Shown here piece after piece: positions 50,092-58,712 of a DNA stretch of 64,000 nt. Every line of letters starts with the position of its first letter. The first letter of the stretch is position 1. Source of the stretch: an uncultured Flavobacteriales bacterium (GTDB taxonomy: Bacteria; Bacteroidota; Bacteroidia; Flavobacteriales_E; Vicingaceae); assembly GCA_937901255.1 (NCBI GenBank), contig CALCHN010000027.1, positions 1-64,000 on the forward strand, read 5' to 3'. The translations under genes and the position numbers were made by a program. A model generated the notes under the pieces. That model was not told where the DNA came from. It made no database searches and saw only the letters and a list, made by a program, of their open reading frames with translations.

Positions 50092-50631
50092 TTAATTTTT
50101 TACATGAATTTTGTTCAATTCTAAATGGAGGTTTATTTTTCTGTAAATGAGTTTAAACCACTCGGTAAATTGCTCTGGATAAATTTGAACTTCATTATCT
50201 ATTGCTTCGAATGAAAGAATTTTCCAATCAGAAACTTCATCTTTATTGGGCGATGGTAAATCAGCTGTAAAACCAATAAAAACATGGTCGAACTCATGTT
50301 CTATTAACCCATTTTCGAGTTCTGCTCTGTAAACAAAACTCAATACTTTAGTCAATTCACTTTGTATGCCCATTTCTTCTACCAATCTTCTCTCGGCAGC
50401 TTTTTTCGTATCTTCATTAGGGTAAGGATGACTGCAACAGGTGTTGGTCCATAAATTAGCCGAATGGTATTTTTCGGCAGCTCTTTTTTGCAACAACCAA
50501 TTTCCGTCTAAATCGAACAAAAAAACAGAAACGGCTCTGTGTAAAATTCCTTTTTGATGAGCTTCTAATTTAGGCATAGTGCCTAACTCATTATCATCAT
50601 CATCTACTAATATTACTCTTATTTCTTGCAT
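50092..50631 (-). CDS. idi: isopentenyl-diphosphate delta-isomerase, type 1
   Basis: A 179-residue NUDIX-fold enzyme that interconverts IPP and DMAPP. The active-site Cys and metal His are in TNTCCSHPYPNED, and the Nudix-like helix is RRLVEEMGI. A conserved acidic pair lies in EHEFDHVFIG. It overlaps the 3' end of the upstream unknown gene by 32 nt, so translation is probably coupled. Its presence in the crt operon raises the supply of DMAPP for GGPP synthesis. Confidence 0.93.
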   Translation of the reverse strand: MQEIRVILVDDDDNELGTMPKLEAHQKGILHRAVSVFLFDLDGNWLLQKRAAEKYHSANLWTNTCCSHPYPNEDTKKAAERRLVEEMGIQSELTKVLSFVYRAELENGLIEHEFDHVFIGFTADLPSPNKDEVSDWKILSFEAIDNEVQIYPEQFTEWFKLIYRKINLHLELNKIHVKN

Positions 50632-51130
50632 AGTTCAGTTGGTAAAAAATAGTAGCTTTTTGTTCGTTAGAAATTAAATTAGCTGCTACTAAGTTAATAA
50701 TTATTTTATATTTCACTTCTTTTGATAATTGTGCTGTCTTAAGGTTTGTTAAAACAAATTCTATATCATCATTTATATTTTCGTAATAATTTAAAAATTT
50801 AGGCAATTTAGCCTGAAGTATTGCTCGTAAATAACGCAATTCCACATTGTTGGGAGCTTGTTTTATTGCTTTTTCTATTAATGCTTTACCTTCGTTAAAA
50901 TAAGCATACTTCTTAAATGGAGAATTTACAAATTTTGCCTTCATCATCGTATAAGCTCCTTTGTAGGCAACAGAAACTGGTGTATTAATATCGTTAATTA
51001 AAATTAATACCGTATCAATTTGAGCAATGGTGCTTACTTTAGAAAGTTTGGTTCGTGCCAAATTAATGTTGCTACCAATTAAGCTGGCACATAATAAACT
51101 CGACAATATAAACAACCAACACTTTCGCAT
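50600..51130 (-). CDS. unknown exported protein inside the carotenoid operon
   Basis: A 176-residue protein with an N-terminal hydrophobic signal (about 1-20) and then a mostly helical domain. One stretch (FNEGKALIEKAIKQAPNNVE, about 83-102) looks like a TPR unit. I recognise no family. It starts 1 nt after crtB and overlaps idi by 32 nt, so it is an integral member of the operon. It may bind or position carotenoid or enzymes at the membrane; this is only a guess from location. Confidence 0.7.
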   Translation of the reverse strand: MRKCWLFILSSLLCASLIGSNINLARTKLSKVSTIAQIDTVLILINDINTPVSVAYKGAYTMMKAKFVNSPFKKYAYFNEGKALIEKAIKQAPNNVELRYLRAILQAKLPKFLNYYENINDDIEFVLTNLKTAQLSKEVKYKIIINLVAANLISNEQKATIFYQLNYARNKSNISR

Positions 51131-51131
51131 T

Positions 51132-51971
51132 TTATAATAAATTCAATTTTAACCTAACAAATGATTGTGCTAATAAGCCTAATTTTACTGGGTTAGAAAC
51201 CCTAATTCTTTTCTTAATAATTTCACTATGATGAGTTTGTTCTAACTTTAATAGCAGTTTTTTGTAATAAATAAAAGCGGTATAAACTCCAAAACGTGCT
51301 TCTGTTGGTAATTTAACTAAGCCTTTGTAAGCAGCATCAAAATCTTCTTTTATTTCAGCAATAATGTCGGATTTGTTTTCTTGCGTAAGCGATTTTAAAT
51401 TTACTCCCGGAAAATAAGCCCTAGACAACACATCTACATCTTGCTTTAAATCTCTTAAAAAATTTACTTTCTGAAAAGCTGAACCTAAACGCATAGCAGC
51501 ATCCTTCAACTCATTATATTTTTCTTCATTTCCATTTACAAATACTTTTAAACACATTAACCCAACCACATCTGCCGAACCATAAATATAAGCTTTGTAT
51601 TCATCGGTAGTAGCATATTCCGTTTTGTGTAAATCCATACGCATACTGGTTAGAAAAGCATTTACCAACTCATCAGCTATGTTGTACTTTTTTACCGTAT
51701 GCTGAAAAGAATTAATAATCGGATTTAAACTTATTCCGTTAGTCATTCCGTTGTAATACTCCAACTCAAATTGATTCAACAACAAATTCTTATCGTATCC
51801 ATGAAAAGAATCTACAATTTCATCGGCAAAACGTACAAAACCATAAATGCTATGGATGTCTTTTCTAATAGATGGAGCCAACATGCCCACAGCCAATGCA
51901 AAAGAAGTGCTGTAAGTATTGGTAACCAACTTACTGCTTTTATATGATAAATCATCAAATAACTGTTTCAT
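51132..51971 (-). CDS. crtB: phytoene synthase
   Basis: A 279-residue enzyme that condenses two GGPP to phytoene. The two Asp-rich motifs are visible: YGFVRFADEIVDSF (DEIVD) and VNFLRDLKQDVDVLSRAYFP (RDLKQD). YGSADVVGLMCLKVF is also typical. It starts 60 nt after the crtI stop. Its substrate needs a CrtE synthase encoded elsewhere. Confidence 0.94.
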   Translation of the reverse strand: MKQLFDDLSYKSSKLVTNTYSTSFALAVGMLAPSIRKDIHSIYGFVRFADEIVDSFHGYDKNLLLNQFELEYYNGMTNGISLNPIINSFQHTVKKYNIADELVNAFLTSMRMDLHKTEYATTDEYKAYIYGSADVVGLMCLKVFVNGNEEKYNELKDAAMRLGSAFQKVNFLRDLKQDVDVLSRAYFPGVNLKSLTQENKSDIIAEIKEDFDAAYKGLVKLPTEARFGVYTAFIYYKKLLLKLEQTHHSEIIKKRIRVSNPVKLGLLAQSFVRLKLNLL

Positions 51972-52031
51972 GTGCGTATTTTATTTTAGTTAGTTGTTAC
52001 ATGTAACTCGCTATTAAAATCACTTTGTAGT

Positions 52032-53543
52032 TTAAGAGGTTTTTTCAAGGCTCGTTTCATGAATTCTATTTTTAGTTAGGGATTTTACAATAAGGTTAGC
52101 TGCTAATTTTCCTGATATTAATGATGGAGGAACTCCTGGACCAGGAACGGTTAGCTGACCAGTAAAAAATAAATTGGCTACTTTTTTACTTTTTATTTTC
52201 GGACGCAAAAATGCAGTTTGCAACAAGGTATTCGCCATTCCGTAGGCATTTCCCTGATAAGAGTTGTAATCTTTTACAAAGTCTTTCACACAGTAAGATT
52301 CATAAAAAGCGATATCATTTTCAACTTCTTGCTGAGTCAGGAGTTCCAATCGTTGTATAATTTTTTTGAAATATTTTAATCGAATTTCGGGAGTATCTTC
52401 AATGCCAGGAGCAATAGGAATTAAAAATGTTGCTGCTTCTTGTCCTTCTGGAGCAAAAGAATTGTCCGTTATGCTCGGAAAACTAGCGTAAAAAAGTGGT
52501 TTTTCAGGCCATTTTTTATCATCATAAATATCTTTAGCATGCAAATCAAAATCAGTATCAAAAAACAAAGTGTGATGGGATACATTTTTTAATTTCTTTT
52601 TAAATCCAACATAAAACAACAAAGCTGAGGGTGCAAAAGTTTTCTTTTCCCAATATTTCTCCGAATAAGCTCTAAACTGTTCATCAAGTAAGCTTTCTGT
52701 ATGGTGATAATCTGCTCCGCTTAGGATTACATCCGCAGGTTGAAAGTCACCATTTACCACCACACCCTTAGCCACATTATTTTCCACCACAATTTTTTCT
52801 ACTTGTTGGTTGGATTTAAATATCACACCCAAAGAAAGAGCTAAATGCTGCATGGCTTTTACCACTTCATACATTCCACCTTTGGGATGCCAAGTGCCTA
52901 AACCAAAATCGGCATGGTTCATAAAATTGTAAAAAGCAGGTGTATTATTTGGTTTTGCCCCTAAAAACAACACCGGAAATTCTAAAATTTGGATAAGTTT
53001 TTTGCTTTTTATATGTTGCCTAACCTGCGTACTAATGCTTGTAAAAAATTGGTTGAGCTTAGCAATGGTTTGCGGAGTGATTAATTCGGTAAAAGAAACT
53101 CCCGGACGATAAACTAAGTCTTTTATAGCAACATCGTAATTGTTTTTAGCATCAGCTAAAAATTTCTTTAAATAAAAAGAACTGCCTTTCTCTTCGGCTT
53201 CAAAAACAGCATAAATATCATCTAAATTATCACTTATGGTTATGGATTTTAACACCTCAAAATACACTTGATAAGCAGGAGAAAGCTTTTCTAATGTATA
53301 ATAATCGGATGGTTTTTTATTGAAATCGCTAAAGAATCTTTCAAAAACATCGGGCATCCAATACCAAGTTGGACCAATATCGAATAAAAAACCGTTTTTT
53401 CTTAACTGACGAGCTCTTCCGCCCAACGAATCATTTTTTTCTAAAACCTCCACTTGAAGTCCTTGCTGAGCCAAATAACTTGCCGCAGCTAGCGATGAAA
53501 ATCCGGCTCCAATAATGATTACTTTTTTCTTTTTGTTTAACAT
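52032..53543 (-). CDS. crtI: phytoene desaturase
   Basis: A 503-residue FAD enzyme that converts phytoene to lycopene by four desaturations. The N-terminal dinucleotide fold IIIGAGFSSLAAASYLAQQG includes GAGFSS at residues 12-17 and is followed by LGGRARQ. The C-terminal CrtI signature is FFTGQLTVPGPGVPPSLISG. It is the first gene of the crt operon. Its promoter at 53563-53592 is overlapped by an inverted repeat that is probably the operator of the CarH-like regulator encoded just upstream. Confidence 0.95.
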   Translation of the reverse strand: MLNKKKKVIIIGAGFSSLAAASYLAQQGLQVEVLEKNDSLGGRARQLRKNGFLFDIGPTWYWMPDVFERFFSDFNKKPSDYYTLEKLSPAYQVYFEVLKSITISDNLDDIYAVFEAEEKGSSFYLKKFLADAKNNYDVAIKDLVYRPGVSFTELITPQTIAKLNQFFTSISTQVRQHIKSKKLIQILEFPVLFLGAKPNNTPAFYNFMNHADFGLGTWHPKGGMYEVVKAMQHLALSLGVIFKSNQQVEKIVVENNVAKGVVVNGDFQPADVILSGADYHHTESLLDEQFRAYSEKYWEKKTFAPSALLFYVGFKKKLKNVSHHTLFFDTDFDLHAKDIYDDKKWPEKPLFYASFPSITDNSFAPEGQEAATFLIPIAPGIEDTPEIRLKYFKKIIQRLELLTQQEVENDIAFYESYCVKDFVKDYNSYQGNAYGMANTLLQTAFLRPKIKSKKVANLFFTGQLTVPGPGVPPSLISGKLAANLIVKSLTKNRIHETSLEKTS

Positions 53544-53562
53544 ATCTAATACAAATATGAAA

Positions 53563-53592
53563 CAAAAATACTATTTTGTTTAACAATTACAA
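53563..53592 (-). promoter_or_regulatory. promoter of the crt operon
   Basis: On the minus strand TTG (53592-53590), a 19-nt spacer and TATTTTTG (53570-53563) match the consensus fully. Transcription would begin near 53556, about 13 nt before the crtI ATG. Confidence 0.7.
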
Positions 53593-53610
53593 AATATAAT
53601 TAAACAAAAT
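53573..53610. promoter_or_regulatory. operator of the CarH-like regulator over the crtI promoter
   Basis: Perfect 11-bp arms ATTTTGTTTAA (53573-53583) and TTAAACAAAAT (53600-53610) with a 16-nt centre. One arm lies in the promoter spacer and the -33 TTG lies between the arms, as expected for a repressor site. The same half-site occurs at 54513-54536. Confidence 0.65.
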
Positions 53611-54509
53611 TATAAATCATTAACTAAATCCTGTATGGATAAATAAGTTTTAACTTGACTTATAGAGGGTTTGTTTTCAAGATTATTAGCTTTCTTGCCA
53701 AGTAAAATCAACTCATCTTGATTTTTTCTAAGGATATCATTGGCAATATTTCCAACATAGTTAGGATATTCTTCTTCAGGTGGAAAAACAGTAAAATAGG
53801 AAACATAAGTAATGTTATCATGAATATTTTGTAAGTCTTTAAGGTTTTCAACAGGAACACTTTGACCTAAATAAATAGACGGGTAGCCGTGTAACAAAAA
53901 TTCTAAATGCAAATAAAGCAAGCCCAATTCATGGATTTCGTTTAGCGGAAGAAACAATACAAAAACCTTATTGTTTTTCTCTGGAACTTGTAATTGCAAG
54001 TTTTCTATATGTAAATGAATTTTTTGTTTGATAAGGTTAGAAACAAAATGCTCGTGAGCAGGTGTAATGGTTTTAGACTGCCATAACAATCCAATATCTT
54101 CGAGCAATTGAACAAAAATAGTAAGAAATATTTCTCTGAATGATTTTTGCACCAATAGCTGATTATAAGTAACATTAAATAACTTATAATCGAAATTGAG
54201 CATTGCCAACTTAAAGGAATTAATGGTGTAATTGTTTACACCTTTTTTCACTATCATTTCTCTTACTGCCACAGGAATTTTATCTTCGGGCATTTGGGCT
54301 ATTTTGGAAATCTTATGTCCGTTGTTGTTTAACAAAGAAACATTCAACAATTTCTGTAGGGCATCGAGCGAGTAATAGCGTATATTGGTATCAGTTCTCT
54401 CTGGAGAAAGTAAGCCATAACGTTTTTCCCAAATTCTAATAGTGTGTGCCTTAATTCCTGAAAGATTTTCTAAATCTTTAATGCTAAAATACTCTTTTAT
54501 TGTGTTCAA
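53610..54509 (-). CDS. CarH/LitR-type MerR regulator with cobalamin-binding domain
   Basis: A MerR DNA-binding domain (FSIKDLENLSGIKAHTIRIW, then EKRYGLL) is followed by a four-helix and a Rossmann-like cobalamin-binding domain. The CarH ligand set is intact. Counting from the ATG at 54542, W154-x9-E164-H165 caps the cofactor, and E202-x-H204-x2-G207 gives the lower axial His. In known CarH/LitR proteins adenosylcobalamin holds a DNA-bound tetramer in the dark and light breaks it. I start at the TTG at 54509 (299 residues, LNTIKEYF), because the ATG at 54542 lies upstream of the -7 box of its promoter. It is encoded directly upstream of crtI. Confidence 0.88.
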   Translation of the reverse strand: MNTIKEYFSIKDLENLSGIKAHTIRIWEKRYGLLSPERTDTNIRYYSLDALQKLLNVSLLNNNGHKISKIAQMPEDKIPVAVREMIVKKGVNNYTINSFKLAMLNFDYKLFNVTYNQLLVQKSFREIFLTIFVQLLEDIGLLWQSKTITPAHEHFVSNLIKQKIHLHIENLQLQVPEKNNKVFVLFLPLNEIHELGLLYLHLEFLLHGYPSIYLGQSVPVENLKDLQNIHDNITYVSYFTVFPPEEEYPNYVGNIANDILRKNQDELILLGKKANNLENKPSISQVKTYLSIQDLVNDL

Positions 54510-54512
54510 TTT

Positions 54513-54559
54513 ATTTTGTTTTTTATTAAACAAAATTAGCACTTATTTTTAAACTTCAA
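54513..54559 (-). promoter_or_regulatory. autoregulated promoter and operator of the CarH-like regulator
   Basis: On the minus strand TTG (54559-54557), an 18-nt spacer and TAATTTTG (54538-54531) match the consensus. The inverted repeat ATTTTGTTT (54513-54521) / AAACAAAAT (54528-54536) overlaps the -7 box and the start point. The half-site is the same as in the crtI operator. Confidence 0.65.
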
Positions 54560-54602
54560 GATTAAACCAATAAAATAAGTTTGGAAATGATAGTAAAACA
54601 AA

Positions 54603-55052
54603 TTACCCCCTTACCATCCTCACATGCGGAATACCATCTTCTAAATATCCTTCTCCTTCCACCTTAAAGTTGTGGTTCGCATAAAAATCAATGAGGTATT
54701 GTTGTGCAGAAATAGCTATGGGTTGATTTTTCCATTGTTGCTCAATAAAACGAAAACATTCTTCCATCATTTTATCGGCAATTTTTTGTCTTCTAAAGGC
54801 TTTTCTTACTGCTACTCTTCCAATTTTAACTTCATTGTTGGGTTGACTCGGAGGAACAATTCTAGCAACAGCTACTACCTCCTCATTTATTATTCCCAAC
54901 ACATGAAAAGCAATTTTGTCTGTTTCATCTACTTCCTGATATGAACAATCTTGCTCCACTACAAATATAGCGGTACGTAAAGCAAAAACATCAAATAATT
55001 CATCATTACTCAATTCATAAAAAGTAGCTATTTTCCAGGTTATTTTCTCCAT
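54603..55052 (-). CDS. GNAT family acetyltransferase, ElaA-like
   Basis: A 149-residue single-domain N-acetyltransferase. The opening FDVFALRTAIFVVEQDCSYQ and the acidic EVDETD resemble the ElaA group. The acetyl-CoA loop is VRKAFRRQKIADKMMEECFRF (Q/RxxGxG-like, with the second Gly replaced). The substrate is not known. Its start overlaps the RecQ gene end by 13 nt, so both are probably one transcript. Confidence 0.83.
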   Translation of the reverse strand: MEKITWKIATFYELSNDELFDVFALRTAIFVVEQDCSYQEVDETDKIAFHVLGIINEEVVAVARIVPPSQPNNEVKIGRVAVRKAFRRQKIADKMMEECFRFIEQQWKNQPIAISAQQYLIDFYANHNFKVEGEGYLEDGIPHVRMVRG

Positions 55053-56944
55053 TCGAGCAAGTTTTCTGAGTTGGTTTTTATTTTACTATTATCTATTAAC
55101 CATTGTAATACTTTTACAATTTTATCTTCACGAACACCTTGAATTTTATTTACCAATTCTGTTAATGTTAGCGGTTGCTCATGCAAAAAATCTTTTATTT
55201 GGTTAGATACCGTAGAAAATTCCATATCGCTTAATTCTAATTTATTTCTTTCTAAACAAATATCGCAAACACCACATCTGTAAGTATCTTTCTCGCCAAA
55301 ATACGCTAACAACATTTCACTTCGGCATTTGTGTGTAACAGACGAATAATAAATTACGCTTTCCATCTTTTTAATAGCCACTTTTTTTCTTTCGTGATAA
55401 TTGGCTGCGGAAATAGTTACCTCTTTTATATCTAACCTTGGTGTGGTATAAGTTATTTGTGGCAATTGTGTTTGCTTTATATAATCTATAATTTGAGAAT
55501 TATGCAAAAAATCTAAAGCTTTAATGATGGTTTTTCTATCGGTAGAAAGCCTTTTGGCTAAGTCATTTTCATCAATTTTAGTGTAATTTTCGAATAAGCC
55601 TGAATAGGAACGTAGCAAGGTTTTAATGAAAAAATCGTACTTAGAATTTTTTACCTGAAAATCGTACAAAACTGTTTTGTTTACCTCAATTTTTATTCGT
55701 GAAGGCTGATAATAAGCTTCCGACAAAATGATGTAAGCCTCTTTTTCCAAAAATTTTAAACAATTAAAAACGGTAGTTACTTGTAAATTATATTGTTTAC
55801 TAAAAGCTACAATATCAAAATTATAACTTTCCGACAAAGCTGCTCCAATAGGTATTTGATAATAATTTGCCAACGCCTGATATACTTGTTTTATGGTTTC
55901 TATTGGCGGAAAACTATTAATAATTCGTTGCTCTAGATCCATTCTGTCGGCTTGTTCAACCAACAAAATAGCAAAGGCTTTTTTTTCATCTCTACCTGCT
56001 CTACCTGCTTCCTGAAAGTAAGCTTCCAACGAATCGGGCAAATCCAAATGCACTACTGTTCTAACATCAGGCTTGTCTATTCCCATTCCGAAAGCGTTGG
56101 TAGAAACGATTACCCGAATTTTATTGTTAATCCAATCGAGCTGCTTTCTACTTCTTTCTTCATTAATTAATCCTGCGTGGTAAAAATCTGCAGAAACCCT
56201 ATTTTGAATTAAAAACTGAGCTACTTCTTTAGTTTTTTTTCTGCTTCTTACATACACCACAGAAGTGCCTTTTACTTTGTTTAAAATTTTAAGTAATCTG
56301 TTCAGTTTATCTTCTTCATTAAGCACTACGTAAGATAAATTTTTTCGCTCAAAACTTTTTTGAAGTACATTTTCTTTCTTAAAACCCAATTGTTTTTGAA
56401 TATCTATGACTACCTCTGGGGTTGCTGTTGCAGTAAGTGCCAAAAAGGGCACTTCGGGTTTCATTTCCCGCAGTTTTATAATATTTAAATAAGACGGACG
56501 AAAATCATAGCCCCACTGAGAAATACAATGCGATTCATCAATGGCAAATAAATTCACATTCATTTTTTCCAAGCGTGCTTTAAAAATATCGGTTTCTAAC
56601 CTTTCGGGAGAAACGTATAAAAACTTTACCTTACCATACACACAATTGTCTAAAGCAGTATCTATCTCTCTTTTGGTCATACCCGAATAAATGGCTATGG
56701 CTTTTATGTCTCTTTTTTGCAAGTTCTCCACCTGATCTTTCATTAAAGCAATAAGTGGAGAAATTACTACACAAATACCATCCATAGCTAATGCCGGCAC
56801 CTGAAAGCAAATAGATTTCCCACCTCCTGTTGGCAATAAAGCCAAGGTGTCTTCACCTTTTAATGCAGCATTAATTATATCTTCCTGTAAAGGTCGAAAT
56901 GCTGAGTAGCCCCAATATTTTAGTAAAACTTGATGAATGTCCAT
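55040..56944 (-). CDS. RecQ family ATP-dependent DNA helicase, short form
   Basis: A 634-residue 3'-5' helicase for recombination and fork repair. Motif I is LPTGGGKS (Lys at 43), and motif II is DESHCISQWGYDFRP, a DESH form of DEAH. Motif VI is QEAGRAGRD. The RQC zinc-binding Cys set is CRSEMLLAYFGE...CGVCDIC. No HRDC domain follows; the C-terminal region of about 140 residues ends in a short helical segment. A second, longer RecQ lies 4 kb away at 60919-63117. Co-transcribed with the GNAT gene. Confidence 0.92.
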   Translation of the reverse strand: MDIHQVLLKYWGYSAFRPLQEDIINAALKGEDTLALLPTGGGKSICFQVPALAMDGICVVISPLIALMKDQVENLQKRDIKAIAIYSGMTKREIDTALDNCVYGKVKFLYVSPERLETDIFKARLEKMNVNLFAIDESHCISQWGYDFRPSYLNIIKLREMKPEVPFLALTATATPEVVIDIQKQLGFKKENVLQKSFERKNLSYVVLNEEDKLNRLLKILNKVKGTSVVYVRSRKKTKEVAQFLIQNRVSADFYHAGLINEERSRKQLDWINNKIRVIVSTNAFGMGIDKPDVRTVVHLDLPDSLEAYFQEAGRAGRDEKKAFAILLVEQADRMDLEQRIINSFPPIETIKQVYQALANYYQIPIGAALSESYNFDIVAFSKQYNLQVTTVFNCLKFLEKEAYIILSEAYYQPSRIKIEVNKTVLYDFQVKNSKYDFFIKTLLRSYSGLFENYTKIDENDLAKRLSTDRKTIIKALDFLHNSQIIDYIKQTQLPQITYTTPRLDIKEVTISAANYHERKKVAIKKMESVIYYSSVTHKCRSEMLLAYFGEKDTYRCGVCDICLERNKLELSDMEFSTVSNQIKDFLHEQPLTLTELVNKIQGVREDKIVKVLQWLIDNSKIKTNSENLLEWRK

Positions 56945-57105
56945 AAACTACTATAGCTGTATTTGCTTTTGTAAAAATACATAAACGTAAATAAATTAAA
57001 ATGAAACTTGAGCTTTGTAATAAAGTCAATTTTTAATCATTTATTTTGTAATTCGAAATTTTAAATAAGTTTTAATACTTTTACATACAACAGAACAACG
57101 AAGCA

Positions 57106-58131
57106 ATGAGCTCATTTTTAGCATTTATAAAACTTATTCGTTTACCAAATTTATTGATTATTGTATTAACGCAATATGCTATTCGGTATGGACTTATTTA
57201 TGCTATCATAACCAACATGACAGATACTGGAGTTGTCAACTTTCTGTTATCAGAACTTAATTTTTTTCTATTAAGCTTATCTACTGTACTTATTGCAGCT
57301 GCTGGCTATATTATTAATGATTATTTTGATGTAAAAATTGACAGGATAAATAATCCTACAGAAGTGATAATAGGAAAGCAAATAAAAAGAAGGGTAGGAA
57401 TGGGAGCTCATATTGTAATTAATTTCTTGGCAATTATGATAGCGGTTTATGTTGCTTATAACATGGGTATGATAAAATTGGCAGCTATTCAGGTATTAGC
57501 AGTTGGAGCGTTATGGTATTATTCTGTTTCGTTTAAAAAACAATTACTTACCGGAAACATTGTTGTTGCTTGTTTAGCAGCTTTAGTTCCTTTTGTTGCG
57601 GGTTTATATGAAATGTTGTTACAATATCAAAACATCGATATTACCATAGCTAAATTATTACCTTTTTACGAAAACATGTTAGATGCTAATGATATTAGAA
57701 TATTAATCCATCAGAACTTTTCTATTATTATGAAATGGGTGTTAGGGTTTACTTTATTTGCCTTCCTTAGCACCATGATTAGAGAAATAATTAAAGATAT
57801 TGAAGACTATGAAGGCGATAGAAAATTTTATAGCAGAACCCTACCTATTATTTATGGTATAAAAACCGCCAAAAAAGTATGTCAGTTTATTATCGTTTTA
57901 ATGATGGTTTTCTTGGCGTATTTGCAATACAAACAACTTTTAATGGGAGATACCTTTTCGCTATTTTACTTTTTAGTATTGATACAGTTTCCTTTAGGTT
58001 ATTTATTTATCAAAATTAAAAACGCTACTAAAAAAGAAGACTATACCTTTATTAGCAAAATCATGAAATTAATTATGTTGTTTGGTATTGTTTATCTTGC
58101 TATTTTCAACTACGTAATTACTTCATTTTAA
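57106..58131 (+). CDS. UbiA-type prenyltransferase
   Basis: A 341-residue membrane enzyme of the UbiA superfamily, the Bacteroidota group labelled geranylgeranylglycerol-phosphate geranylgeranyltransferase. Aspartate motif 1 is NDYFDVKID (71-79) and motif 2 is DIEDYEGDR. An extra segment of about 45 residues (about 165-210) lies between helices, longer than in MenA or UbiA. It attaches a prenyl chain to a small acceptor; the acceptor cannot be told. It overlaps maf by 1 nt (TAATG), so translation is coupled. Confidence 0.82.
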   Translation: MSSFLAFIKLIRLPNLLIIVLTQYAIRYGLIYAIITNMTDTGVVNFLLSELNFFLLSLSTVLIAAAGYIINDYFDVKIDRINNPTEVIIGKQIKRRVGMGAHIVINFLAIMIAVYVAYNMGMIKLAAIQVLAVGALWYYSVSFKKQLLTGNIVVACLAALVPFVAGLYEMLLQYQNIDITIAKLLPFYENMLDANDIRILIHQNFSIIMKWVLGFTLFAFLSTMIREIIKDIEDYEGDRKFYSRTLPIIYGIKTAKKVCQFIIVLMMVFLAYLQYKQLLMGDTFSLFYFLVLIQFPLGYLFIKIKNATKKEDYTFISKIMKLIMLFGIVYLAIFNYVITSF

Positions 58132-58709
58132 TGCATTCAAAACTCAGTAAACTTCAACTAATTTTAGCTTCTAAATCGCCAAGAAGACAACAATTGCTTA
58201 AAGATATTGGTGTTGATTTTGAAATACGACTAAAAGAAGTTGAAGAGGTTTATCCTCCAGAACTAAAAGGTAAAGAGGTAGCCCTATTTTTGAGTGAGTT
58301 AAAGGCAAGTGCTTTTAAAAACGACTTACAAGCCAATGAGGTTTTACTTACTTCCGACACCATTGTTTGTTTAGGCGAAAAAATTCTGGGCAAACCTAAA
58401 AATAGGCAACATGCTATAGCAATGCTTGGAGAATTATCTGGCAAGAAACATGAAGTAATTACTGCTGTAACGCTTACATCAGTTTCTAAACAACATTCTT
58501 TTGCGGTTTCTACAGATGTATATTTTAAACCTCTTACTTTAGATGAAATAAACTATTACATAGAAAACTACCAACCTTACGACAAAGCGGGTAGTTACGG
58601 CATTCAAGAATGGATAGGCTATATTGGTATTGAAAAAATTGTAGGTTCTTATTTCAATGTTATGGGTTTGCCTGTAAAAGAAGTTTATGAGGAATTAATT
58701 AAATTTTAA
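58131..58709 (+). CDS. maf: Maf-type nucleoside triphosphate pyrophosphatase
   Basis: A 192-residue house-cleaning dTTP/UTP pyrophosphatase linked to septum control. The signature LASKSPRRQQLLKDIG is near residue 12, followed by LTSDTIVCLGEKILGKP and YDKAGSYGIQ, all conserved in the family. It lies between the UbiA and GH16 genes with a 1-nt overlap and a 3-nt gap, in a three-gene unit. Confidence 0.94.
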   Translation: MHSKLSKLQLILASKSPRRQQLLKDIGVDFEIRLKEVEEVYPPELKGKEVALFLSELKASAFKNDLQANEVLLTSDTIVCLGEKILGKPKNRQHAIAMLGELSGKKHEVITAVTLTSVSKQHSFAVSTDVYFKPLTLDEINYYIENYQPYDKAGSYGIQEWIGYIGIEKIVGSYFNVMGLPVKEVYEELIKF

Positions 58710-58712
58710 GTA

